A DNA stretch of 19,417 bases, from contig DATLYH010000356.1 in assembly GCA_035575035.1 (NCBI GenBank), positions 1 through 19,417 on the forward strand. The letters run 5' to 3'. Shown one piece after another: positions 1 through 7,079 of this stretch (the stretch's first letter is position 1; each line of letters begins with the position of its first letter). The translations under genes were made by a program, and so were the position numbers. Under the pieces are notes generated by a model. It saw nothing but the letters and a program-made list of their open reading frames with translations. It searched no databases and was not told the origin of the DNA. Source of the stretch: DATLYH01 sp035575035 (lineage in GTDB: Bacteria > Planctomycetota > Planctomycetia > Gemmatales > Gemmataceae).

Positions 1-2
1 TG

Positions 3-1169
3 CCTGCCGAGATCGCCGTGTCGCTCGGCGCCGAGGCGGACCTTTTTCGTACCGTGCAGCTTGCCGTCGCCCTGAGTCAGCGGTCGGGCGGCGGCCTTCA
101 TCTGGTCGTCGGCACCGATCCTCTGGACGCCGCCGCTGCGCTGGGACTGCCCGCCGAGACGCTGGATACGCTCCAACACGAGGCCGCCGCGCTGCCGGGC
201 ACGGAGCCGCCGACCATCGGCGAAGTGGGTGGGCCATCCTGGGAGGCCCCCGCCCGCTGGCCGCTGTTGCGTGAGCTGCTCGGGTTGGCAGCGGAGAACC
301 GGCGCTTGCGCGGGACATTGGGCCTGGAGCGGCTGGAAACCGAAGTGGACGAGTTGCACCAGGCGCTGGAACAGCAGTGTGCCGGCGAGGCCGAGCGGTT
401 GCAAGCACGCAAGCTGGCGGCGCTGGCCGAGTTCGCCGCCGGCGCCGGCCATGAGATCAATAATCCCCTCGCCGTCATCTCCGGCCAGGCCCAGTACCTG
501 CTGCGGAACGCGGAGCGCGGACCGCGGACCAATGAAGAAGCTCTCGGGCCTGATTCGCTCCTCGTCCATCGTCCCTCGTTCATCGCTTCCTGTCGGACGA
601 TCATCGAGCAGGCCCAGCGCATTCACGGCATCCTGCGCGATCTGTGGCACTTCGCCCGGCCGCCGCAGCCGAACAAGCAGCCGGTTGACCTGCCCGGACT
701 GATCGAGGAAGTCGGCGCTTCGCTAAGCGAGTTGGCCGCCCAGCGCCAAGTGCAGCTGGTCTACGACCGGCCTGGGCCGGCTGGTCGGCCCCCGTCGCTG
801 ACGGTACGGGCCGATCCCGGCCAACTGCGTATAGCCCTCGGTTGCCTGCTGCGCAACGCCATCGAAGCAGCACCGGCCGGCGGCTGGGCGGCCGTGCGCC
901 TGCAAGAGACGCCGGACCAGGTGGAGGTGCTGGTGGAGGACAACGGCCCTCCCCCCGGGCTGCCCCAGCGCGAGCATCTTTTCGACCCGTTTTACTCCGG
1001 CCGGGCCGCCGGGCGCGGCAAAGGGTTGGGGCTGCCGACGGCCTGGCGGCTGGCCCGGGTCCACGGCGGTGATGTGCGCTTCGTCGGGCTGCCTGGCGAG
1101 CCGACGCGCTTTGTGCTCAGCCTGCCCCGCGAGGTCAGCGGGAACGGAACAACCAACGCGGAACGATGA
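3..1169 (+). CDS. Sensor histidine kinase, 5'-truncated by window edge
   Basis: The reading frame is open to the window edge, so the true start lies upstream; the first start codon inside the window is GTG at 18, and residues below count from it. A coiled-coil-like stretch (about 92-130) leads into a HisKA dimerization segment with the phospho-acceptor H145 in an HEINNP motif. The HATPase_c domain follows: N box with N280, G1 box DNG at 308-310, F box FDPFYSG at 322-328 and G2 box GKGLGLP at 334-340. It should autophosphorylate H145 and pass phosphate to a response regulator not seen here. No transmembrane segment is visible, so it looks cytosolic. The N-terminal part resembles the tail of HDOD-containing planctomycete kinases, which is a weak inference. 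About 25 extra residues (166-190) sit between the two HisKA helices. The next gene starts about 100 bp downstream. Confidence 0.88.
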   Translation, partial: PAEIAVSLGAEADLFRTVQLAVALSQRSGGGLHLVVGTDPLDAAAALGLPAETLDTLQHEAAALPGTEPPTIGEVGGPSWEAPARWPLLRELLGLAAENRRLRGTLGLERLETEVDELHQALEQQCAGEAERLQARKLAALAEFAAGAGHEINNPLAVISGQAQYLLRNAERGPRTNEEALGPDSLLVHRPSFIASCRTIIEQAQRIHGILRDLWHFARPPQPNKQPVDLPGLIEEVGASLSELAAQRQVQLVYDRPGPAGRPPSLTVRADPGQLRIALGCLLRNAIEAAPAGGWAAVRLQETPDQVEVLVEDNGPPPGLPQREHLFDPFYSGRAAGRGKGLGLPTAWRLARVHGGDVRFVGLPGEPTRFVLSLPREVSGNGTTNAER

Positions 1170-1251
1170 GCACTCTGCCGCACCGCATTGCCTTACCTCC
1201 GCGATGCGGCGCGAGGGGGGAAAGCCGCGCGATATCGTTCCTGGTTTCTGT

Positions 1252-1259
1252 GGAGGAGG
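1252..1259 (+). promoter_or_regulatory. Strong Shine-Dalgarno deciding the start of the Kdo hydroxylase-like gene
   Basis: GGAGGAGG sits 8 nt before ATG 1268. The upstream in-frame ATG at 1166 has nothing comparable, so the site selects the shorter protein. Confidence 0.7.
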
Positions 1260-1267
1260 CCATCGCC

Positions 1268-2221
1268 ATGACGGCCGATCACCTCGGCGACGCGGACACG
1301 ATGCGCGTCCCGGCAAGCCCGCCGCCCTCGACCGCCGGCGCGACCCCATCCGCAGAAGAGCGCCTGGAGCGCGGGGAGATCCTCTGCTATGAGCGCTGCC
1401 CATTCGCCCTGCCGGAAGGGGACGACCGCCGGTTCCTGATGGAACAGCAGCTGCGCCCCTGGGGTCACAAGAACATCAGCTATGACCCGCACACCGGCCG
1501 GCTGGCCGGCTTCGTCCGGCGCTCGGCCGAGCAGGCGGCCCGGCTGCGGCATTTGCTGGCGACCTTCTCGGAGGCGGCGACCGCCTGGCTGGCCGGCGAA
1601 TTGCCGCGCTATGCCCGCGGCTGCCATCCCGACCGCGCCAGCCTCCGCCCCGAGGAAGAGGCGACCCGTCGGCTCCGTCTGACCGCCCGCAATGACCTGT
1701 TGCACATCGACGCCTTCCCCACGCGCCCCAGCCACGGCCGGCGCATCCTCCGGCTGTTCGTGAACCTCAACCCAAGCGAGCCGCGGGTCTGGGCGATCTC
1801 GGAGCCGTTCGACCGCTTGCTGGCCCGTTACGGCCCGCAGGTCGGCTTACCGGCGCCGGACGATCCGCCCGGGCGGCTGGGACGGTCGCTGCGGCGGCTC
1901 TTTCGATTTCCCCGGCGACGCCTGCGCCATCCGGGTCCCGGGCACCGGTCTGCTTACGATCAATTCATGCTCCGCTTCCATCATTTCCTCAAGACCAATG
2001 ATGATTTCCAGGAGCGCGGCCCGAAGCGCTTCCAGGCTTTCCCGCCCGGCTCCGCCTGGCTGGCGTTCACCGACGGTATCGCTTACGCCGAGGTACGCGG
2101 CCGCTACGCCTTGGAGCACTCCTACTTCATCACCCCCCCGTCTCTGGTCCTGCCCGCGGAATCGCCTGCGGCGCTGCTGGCCCGGTTCTGCGGATGGTCC
2201 GCGCTGAACGAGGCGGCCTAA
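1268..2221 (+). CDS. Kdo hydroxylase-like Fe(II)/2-oxoglutarate dioxygenase
   Basis: The 317-aa protein matches the remembered pattern of the Kdo 3-hydroxylase (KdoO) family, which hydroxylates the Kdo sugar of lipopolysaccharide. Visible hallmarks are LLHIDAFPTRPSHG (144-157, with metal ligands H146 and D148), LRLFVNLNPSEPRVW (161-175), YDQFMLRFHHFLK (230-242) and a C-terminal FTDGIAYAEVRGRYALE block (267-283). In remembered family members the last block carries the third metal ligand in a PHAV-like context; here the position reads A-Y-A-E, so the distal His is apparently Tyr273. The start is ATG 1268 because GGAGGAGG (1252-1259) lies 8 nt upstream. An in-frame ATG at 1166 overlaps the kinase stop codon but has a poor ribosome site and would add 34 residues without family character. 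A link to lipid A/Kdo metabolism is inferred; no other such gene is in the window. Confidence 0.65.
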   Translation: MTADHLGDADTMRVPASPPPSTAGATPSAEERLERGEILCYERCPFALPEGDDRRFLMEQQLRPWGHKNISYDPHTGRLAGFVRRSAEQAARLRHLLATFSEAATAWLAGELPRYARGCHPDRASLRPEEEATRRLRLTARNDLLHIDAFPTRPSHGRRILRLFVNLNPSEPRVWAISEPFDRLLARYGPQVGLPAPDDPPGRLGRSLRRLFRFPRRRLRHPGPGHRSAYDQFMLRFHHFLKTNDDFQERGPKRFQAFPPGSAWLAFTDGIAYAEVRGRYALEHSYFITPPSLVLPAESPAALLARFCGWSALNEAA

Positions 2222-2285
2222 GGCAACGCCAGGAATCTCACCGCCCCCAGGGAACTCTGGAAGATCCACCTCCCCAGTCTCCCTC

Positions 2286-2313
2286 TTGCCCCGACCGGGG
2301 GCACCGCTACAAT
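2286..2313 (+). promoter_or_regulatory. Candidate sigma-70 promoter for comF-like gene, leaderless
   Basis: TTGCCC (2286-2291) and TACAAT (2308-2313) are separated by 16 nt. The -10 element matches TATAAT at 5 of 6 positions. Transcription starting about 7 nt downstream would begin at about 2320, two bases before ATG 2322, leaving essentially no leader. No Shine-Dalgarno sequence precedes this ATG, consistent with leaderless translation. The assignment is from sequence only. Confidence 0.4.
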
Positions 2314-2321
2314 CGCGCGGC

Positions 2322-3086
2322 ATGGGCGGTCCCTCATTGCTGTGGCTGCGACACCTCCGGGCGGCAGGCCGGGAGCTAGTACAGGGGCTGGTCCAGCTGC
2401 TCTACCCGGCTGCCTGCGAAGTCTGCGGACAGGCCCTGCCGCCGGACCAGGCCGAGCTGTGCGCCGACTGTCGTGCCGCTCTGACTGCCGATCCGCATCC
2501 CAGCTGCCCGCGCTGTGCCGCCACGGTAGGGCCCTTCGCCAACGTGGCCGACGGCTGCGGTTTCTGCCGCAACGAAACCTTCCACTTCGAGCGCGTCCTG
2601 CGGCTAGGGCCCTACGAGGGGCTGCTCCGGCAAGTGATCTTGCGGATGAAGCATCTATCCGGCGAAGGGCTCGCGGAGGCCGTGGGCGACCTGTGGGCCG
2701 GCCATCTCGCCCCGCGCTTGCGCGACGACCGTCCCGATCTGATCGTGCCCGTACCGTTGCACTGGTGGCGCCGATGGCGTCGTGGTTACAACCAGAGCGA
2801 AGAATTGGCCTACCGATTGGCTGCGCACCTCGGCCTGCTGTGCCGGCCGTCCTGGCTGCGGCGCGTCCGCAACACCCCGCAGCAGGCCGCTTCGAGTGCA
2901 GCGGCCCGACGCCAGAATGTGCGCGGCGCCTTCCGGGCGGCGCCTCGGCCGGCGCTGGCGGGCAAGTGCGTGCTCTTGGTGGATGATGTCCTGACAACCG
3001 GGAGCACCGCCAGCGAGGCCGCCCGGGCGCTGCGTGACGCCGGCGCAGCGCGGGTCCTCGTGGCGGTGCTGGCGCGATCGGTGTAA
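2322..3086 (+). CDS. ComF family phosphoribosyltransferase-like protein
   Basis: The 254-aa protein has the usual ComF layout. The N-terminal zinc-binding part has four CxxC pairs (C32/C35, C47/C50, C62/C65, C79/C82). It is followed by a type I phosphoribosyltransferase fold with YEGLLRQVILRMKH (98-111), PVPLHWWRRWRRGYNQSE (143-160) and the PRPP-binding signature VLLVDDVLTTGST (217-229). ComF proteins take part in DNA uptake or processing during competence in some bacteria; in planctomycetes the role is not established. ATG 2322 is preferred over the in-frame TTG 2286, which lies inside the likely -35 element. The gene begins 100 bp after the Kdo hydroxylase-like stop codon, apparently with its own promoter. 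Confidence 0.88.
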   Translation: MGGPSLLWLRHLRAAGRELVQGLVQLLYPAACEVCGQALPPDQAELCADCRAALTADPHPSCPRCAATVGPFANVADGCGFCRNETFHFERVLRLGPYEGLLRQVILRMKHLSGEGLAEAVGDLWAGHLAPRLRDDRPDLIVPVPLHWWRRWRRGYNQSEELAYRLAAHLGLLCRPSWLRRVRNTPQQAASSAAARRQNVRGAFRAAPRPALAGKCVLLVDDVLTTGSTASEAARALRDAGAARVLVAVLARSV

Positions 3087-3227
3087 CAATAAGCTCACCT
3101 GCCGCTGATTACGTCCAAGGAAATCGTCGTCGTGAAGGTGACGATGACCACGCCGCCCAACGCACTCAGGCGCGGAACACCGCGGCGGTCAAAGGTCCTT
3201 GGCGTCTGCGGGCGCCATCTTGGTTGT

Positions 3228-3609
3228 CTACTTCCAACTGCCCATCTCCCTTCCATCGTTGCCGGTCACCTGCCCCCGACCTATACGGGCGCGCAAAAAG
3301 ATTAAACCTTCGCAGCGGCGGCCGGCACGCAGCATGGTGGGGGCCGAGCCGCCACGCGTCCGGTCGATGCCCAAGAGGTTGCGCAAGACCCCGGTGACCT
3401 TGCCACGCGACCAGCAAGACGGTGTGATCCTTGAAGGGGACTTCCCAACACTCACAGAGGTCCTTCTTCCGGAAGCGGCGGAAGTCGAAGGGATAATGTT
3501 GGCCACGGGTGCAGCCGTCGTTGACGATCAGGTAATCATGGGCAATCGGGTAGCGTTCCGCAGCGTGGTCCCCGAACCAGCCGACATCCAGGATGTCCTC
3601 TCCGTGATG
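3228..3609 (-). pseudogene. Decayed transposase fragment (DDE-type)
   Basis: On the minus strand the stretch from 3609 to about 3421 reads like the central part of a transposase, with AHDYLIVNDG, HYPFDFRRFRKKDLCE and FKDHTVLL. This resembles a transposase family common in planctomycetes that carries LAHDYL...HYPLEFRRFRK...KDHT. After the KDHT segment the similarity is lost in every frame and no catalytic C-terminal part is recognisable. The N-terminal part is missing too, and no terminal inverted repeats or target duplication were seen. It is therefore a relic, not an active element. The family call is from memory of the pattern and is tentative. The rest of 3087-3747 shows no convincing gene. 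Confidence 0.4.
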
Positions 3610-3747
3610 CATGCTCGGAATCTGCGCAGCCGCTCTCCTCGTTCGGTGCAACGGTTCGCTCATCGGTCCGCCCCCGGCACAGGCTTTGCACCCCTGTTTG
3701 GTGAAGCCGCGACTATGTGATCCATCGGGACCAAGAGGAGGAACTTC

Positions 3748-3957
3748 ATGCCCCAGCACATCGAGCCCATCCCGCGACCCCACGCCAACCAGTCCCCGAC
3801 CCTGGACATATCCGGGGTCAATCCGACACCCCCGCCGCGGGCCGACCCGACCAATCCCTGCATGGTGCCGAACCCGGCGCATGCCAACGTGTTCGGGGAA
3901 CTGATGGCCCCGGCCGGTCCCCAGTCTCAAGCGGCCGGTCCACGAGCCGGACGATGA
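3748..3957 (+). CDS. Small proline-rich hypothetical protein
   Basis: I do not recognise this 69-aa protein. It is rich in Pro, Asn and Ala (for example DISGVNPTPPPRADPTNP at 20-37) and has neither a signal peptide nor a membrane segment. The start is well supported: GAGGAGG lies about 7 nt before ATG 3748. The final residues (about 61-69) look random. A one-base shift near 3920 would instead give an extension including VHEPDDELQPRAGFFDLARR with better third-position GC, so the gene may be frameshifted or end differently. It lies between a transposase relic and a 33-aa membrane peptide gene in a strand-consistent cluster of small genes. Confidence 0.45.
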   Translation: MPQHIEPIPRPHANQSPTLDISGVNPTPPPRADPTNPCMVPNPAHANVFGELMAPAGPQSQAAGPRAGR

Positions 3958-4037
3958 GCTTCAGCCGCGGGCCGGCTTCTTCGACTTGGCACGACGGTTG
4001 CTTTCAATTGGGTGGGCCCCAGTAACCCTGGCAATCC

Positions 4038-4042
4038 GGAGG
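4038..4042 (+). promoter_or_regulatory. Shine-Dalgarno of the 33-aa membrane peptide gene
   Basis: GGAGG lies 7 nt before ATG 4050. It is the main evidence that this very short reading frame is translated. Confidence 0.55.
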
Positions 4043-4049
4043 ACCGGAC

Positions 4050-4151
4050 ATGGAGAGAAGCAGGACCAGCACTACCGCTGTGTGGGTTGTGTTGATCGGG
4101 GCCATCCTCGCCCTGCTGGCCTGGCTGACGGGGTTTCCCTGGAACTGGTAA
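4050..4151 (+). CDS. 33-aa single-pass membrane peptide
   Basis: This short frame encodes 33 residues: a polar N-terminus MERSRTSTTA, one strongly hydrophobic helix of about 18-20 residues (VWVVLIGAILALLAWLTG) and the end FPWNW. A good ribosome site (GGAGG at 4038-4042) lies at ideal spacing and the stop is TAA at 4149-4151. The pattern is typical of bacterial small membrane proteins, several of which modulate larger membrane complexes. No specific family is recognised. The next gene, encoding a secreted protein, begins 124 bp downstream on the same strand. Confidence 0.5.
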   Translation: MERSRTSTTAVWVVLIGAILALLAWLTGFPWNW

Positions 4152-4275
4152 TCGGGTGATCGCCGTGGCCCAGGCCCGGGCCGGGCGATTGACCGCGCGG
4201 CAGAGGAATCGTTGGGCCCGGGCGCGTGGCCCGGGCCGCAGGTTCGTGGTTCTTGCAGCGAAAGGGATACGGACT

Positions 4276-4662
4276 ATGCTGCGTACACTCAGCTCAGCGG
4301 CGATTGTGGCCCTCCTGGTGAGCGGCCTGGCCCTGGCCCAGGAAAAGCAACCGCGGCAGCAGGACAAGGACCGGCCCGGAGCGGCAGGCCGGCCCACGCC
4401 GGCCACCATCACCAAGGTGGACCCGGTAAAGAACACCATCACCCTGCGGATGAAGGATAACACCGGCAAGGAGACCGAGAAGACCTTCGAGCTGAAGGGC
4501 GACGTCAAGCTATTCGACGAGGCCGGCAAGGTGATCACGATCGATGCCTACCGGGTGGGCAACCAGGTGCTGGTCATTGAGCGGGAAGGCCGGATCCTGG
4601 AGCTGCGCAAGGACAAGGGGACCGACCGCCCCGGCGAAACCAAGAAGCCCAGCAATAGGTAG
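4276..4662 (+). CDS. Small secreted hypothetical protein
   Basis: The 128-aa protein starts with a signal peptide (MLRTLSSAAIVALLVSGLALA, probable cleavage after A21 before QEK). A charged linker (22-40) follows, then a compact beta-rich domain (about 41-112) with TPATITKVDPVKNTITLRMKD and KVITIDAYRVGNQVLVIE. The tail is Lys/Pro-rich. The layout resembles small planctomycete exported proteins with an OB- or SH3-like barrel that tunes how ions or polymers are bound, but no named family is certain. ATG 4276 is chosen because AAAGGGA precedes it and the signal peptide begins there; an in-frame ATG at 4156 would bury the signal sequence. A strong terminator follows the gene. Confidence 0.75.
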   Translation: MLRTLSSAAIVALLVSGLALAQEKQPRQQDKDRPGAAGRPTPATITKVDPVKNTITLRMKDNTGKETEKTFELKGDVKLFDEAGKVITIDAYRVGNQVLVIEREGRILELRKDKGTDRPGETKKPSNR

Positions 4663-4700
4663 CCTGGCTGGCCAGCGATGACCGGCGGACCTGAACGGAT

Positions 4701-4743
4701 AGGCTGTGCCCGCTCCTCGGGGGTGGGCACAGCCTCTTGTTTT
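4701..4743 (+). terminator. Intrinsic terminator after the secreted-protein gene
   Basis: There is a perfect 11-bp stem, AGGCTGTGCCC (4701-4711) with GGGCACAGCCT (4725-4735), a 13-nt loop, and then CTTGTTTT (4736-4743). It ends the transcript of the small-gene cluster and separates it from the thioredoxin-like gene. Confidence 0.85.
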
Positions 4744-4883
4744 GGGGAGGCCGCGGCCATACGGCCGGGGAAGGGAAACAACGCTGAGGTTCGCCGTCCG
4801 GCTCCGATACGGCTTTTCTCTTCGATCGCAGCCGCTATCCTTGACGGCAGGGAACGAGATACTGCTGGAAGGAGGAACACACG

Positions 4884-5233
4884 ATGCCGCCGGACACCAG
4901 CTACGCTGACCGGGAGCCGACGCGGGAAGAAGTCGAGCAGATGAAGGGGCCGGTGGTCCTCGAATTCGGCGCAGAGTGGTGAGGGTACTGCCGTGCGCTC
5001 GCGCCGCAGTTGGCGGCCCTGCTCGAAAGGTTCCCGGAGGTCCGTCACATCAAGGTCGAGGACGGCAAGGGGAAGCCGCTCGGCCGGTCCTTCCGGGTGA
5101 AGCTCTGGCCGACGCTGGTCTTCCTGCGCGACGGCCAGGTGGTCCGACAGGCGGTTCGTCCCGATGCCTCGGAAGTGCAGGAGGGGTTGGAAGCAATCAG
5201 CGCTCCCGGCCGGGGATGTCCTGGGAGGCAGCA

Positions 5234-5237
<4 letters not shown>
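4884..5237 (+). CDS. Thioredoxin-like protein with in-frame TGA at the catalytic Cys position (selenoprotein candidate or pseudogene)
   Basis: Reading through one TGA gives a complete 117-aa thioredoxin-fold protein. The start ATG 4884 has AAGGAGG just upstream. Residues 24-32 (VVLEFGAEW) lead to TGA at 4980-4982 (codon 33), then GYC (C36), giving W-(UGA)-G-Y-C where thioredoxins have W-C-x-x-C. The rest is intact: VRHIKVEDGKGKPLGRSF and VKLWPTLVFLRDGQVVRQ with the cis-Pro. This matches a known small thioredoxin family with EFG..WCG.C and KLWPTLVFLRDG. Two explanations remain. UGA may be read as selenocysteine at the nucleophilic position, or a recent TGC-to-TGA change may have killed the gene. 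A sequencing error is also possible. The stop TAG (5235-5237) overlaps the stop of the opposing gene. Confidence 0.7.
4987..5010 (+). promoter_or_regulatory. Possible bacterial SECIS-like hairpin after the TGA
   Basis: ACTGC (4987-4991) pairs with GCAGT (5006-5010) and GCG (4995-4997) with CGC (5002-5004), closing a CTCG loop. The hairpin begins 4 nt after the TGA. Bacterial SECIS elements sit immediately downstream of UGA, but this loop lies slightly nearer than usual and lacks the expected early G, so support is weak. Confidence 0.25.
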
Positions 5238-5884
<647 letters not shown>

Positions 5885-5965
5885 GGATTGTTCTCCTTGG
5901 CGGGGCGATAAACCACCCCGATGGCCGCGCTCCGCCCGCAAGTCGTCAGCATGCAGCGGCGGGCC

Positions 5966-6652
5966 TTAGCCGGATGCGGCCGGACGATTCAGGTAGCGAC
6001 CGAACCAGTCCGCCGCAAGCCGCGCCACCTCTTCCAGCGCTCCGGGCTCCTCGAACAGATGGCTCGCTCCGGGGACGATCACGAGCCGTTTCTCTGTCGT
6101 GAGCTGGGCCAGTGCCTCCTCGTTCAGGCCGATCACCGGAATGTCGTTGCCGCCCACGATGAGGAGCGTCGGCGCCCGCACCCGGGAAAGGGCCGGGCCG
6201 GCCAGGTCGGGCCGACCACCGCGGGAGACGATGGCAGCCACCGCGTCGGGTCGTTCCGCCGCAGCCACCAGGGCGGCGGCCGCACCGGTGCTGGCGCCGA
6301 AGTAGCCGATCGGCAGCCCGGCAGTCTCACGATTTTGCAGCAGCCAGTCGGTCGCCCCGACCAGTCGCTGTGCCAACAGGCCGATGTCGAAGCGCAGCTG
6401 GGCCGTGTACTGGTCCACCGCCTCCTCGTCGGCGGTGAGCAGGTCGATGAGCAGGGTGGCCAGTCCCGCCTCGCGCAGCACCCGGGCGACGAAGCGATTG
6501 CGCGGACTGTGCCGGCTGCTACCGCTGCCGTGGGCGAACAGTACCACACCGCGGGCCCTCTCGGGAAGCCCCAGGTTCCCTTCCACGGTCACCGCCCCTG
6601 CTGTCACCTGCACCGCCCGTTCAGGGTCTGATCCTGTTGTTGCGATATTCAC
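5966..6652 (-). CDS. Alpha/beta hydrolase (dienelactone hydrolase-like)
   Basis: The 228-aa cytosolic protein has an alpha/beta hydrolase fold. The oxyanion region is HGSGSSRHSPRN (41-52), the nucleophile elbow is G-A-S121-T-G, the acid is D170 in GGND, and the base is H198 in GASHLFEEPG. It should hydrolyse an ester or related bond; the substrate is not known. The start is GTG at 6652, with GAAGGAGG about 7 nt upstream on the minus strand. It is the first gene of a likely two-gene unit with the phosphoribosyltransferase downstream, a pairing seen in other bacteria. The upstream region contains a hairpin repeat array starting about 30 nt from the start codon, so any promoter lies in or beyond that array. 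Confidence 0.88.
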   Translation of the reverse strand: MNIATTGSDPERAVQVTAGAVTVEGNLGLPERARGVVLFAHGSGSSRHSPRNRFVARVLREAGLATLLIDLLTADEEAVDQYTAQLRFDIGLLAQRLVGATDWLLQNRETAGLPIGYFGASTGAAAALVAAAERPDAVAAIVSRGGRPDLAGPALSRVRAPTLLIVGGNDIPVIGLNEEALAQLTTEKRLVIVPGASHLFEEPGALEEVARLAADWFGRYLNRPAASG

Positions 6653-6682
6653 GGCTGAGCCTCCTTCAGGCTACTGCCCTGT

Positions 6683-6862
6683 CCCGTCGCTGGCGCTCCG
6701 GGCTTGTAACAACGTCACCCGTCGCTGACGCTCCGGGCTCGGATAGTACCCGTTGCGGGCGCTCCGGGCTCTGATGCGCCCCGTCGTTGACGCTCCGGGC
6801 TCGGATAGTACCCGCCGCGGGCGCTCCGGGCTCATCGCCCCCGTCGCGGATGCTCCGGGCTC
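6683..6862 (-). repeat. Array of six short hairpin repeats, about 31-bp period
   Basis: Six copies of a 22-bp unit start at 6683, 6718, 6749, 6780, 6811 and 6840. On the minus strand the unit reads CCCGGAGCGTCAGCGACGGG with small changes. The outer CCCG/CGGG arms are conserved in all six copies, and the inner GC arms in most. Copies 2-3 and 4-5 share the linker GGATAGTA, so a 62-bp block appears to have duplicated. Linkers are only 7-13 nt. The rest of the gene-free interval (6863-7079) holds a small hairpin at 6895-6909 and one further repeat at 7013-7040; nothing coding is seen. Confidence 0.85.
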
Positions 6863-7012
6863 GTTAGGCGCTGTGACTCTGTATTGGTCATGATACCGCC
6901 TCCGGCGGTGGTGCGAAGTAGGTTGCGCCAAGTCTCTGCCGCTCGGTTCCTTGTCTGCAATGGGAGCGTTTCACCAGAAGTGGGTGCAAATCATATGCCT
7001 GTCCTCATCCCT

Positions 7013-7040
7013 GGTGAGCGGCCGGCGTCAGCCAGCCGGT
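7013..7040 (+). repeat. Single copy of GC-rich hairpin repeat (second family)
   Basis: The sequence GGTGAGCGGCCGGCGTCAGC followed by CAGCCGGT forms an imperfect stem closed by a GTCA loop (7027-7030). It belongs to the same family as the repeats at 10177-10273 and 19330-19417. Confidence 0.7.
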
Positions 7041-7079
7041 CGAGGCGCCGAGGGGTACACCGCCCGCTCCCGCTGGGGA

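Noticed and set aside
3199..3720. Plus-strand 173-aa frame
   Set aside because: No ribosome site or recognisable motif; it lies opposite the transposase-like segment on the minus strand.
4841..4869. TTGACG as a -35 element for the thioredoxin-like gene
   Set aside because: No -10-like hexamer lies 15-19 nt downstream, and the ribosome site occupies that place.
6683..6862. CRISPR array
   Set aside because: Repeats are about 22 bp and vary between copies, while the linkers are only 7-13 nt and partly identical. No cas gene is nearby.
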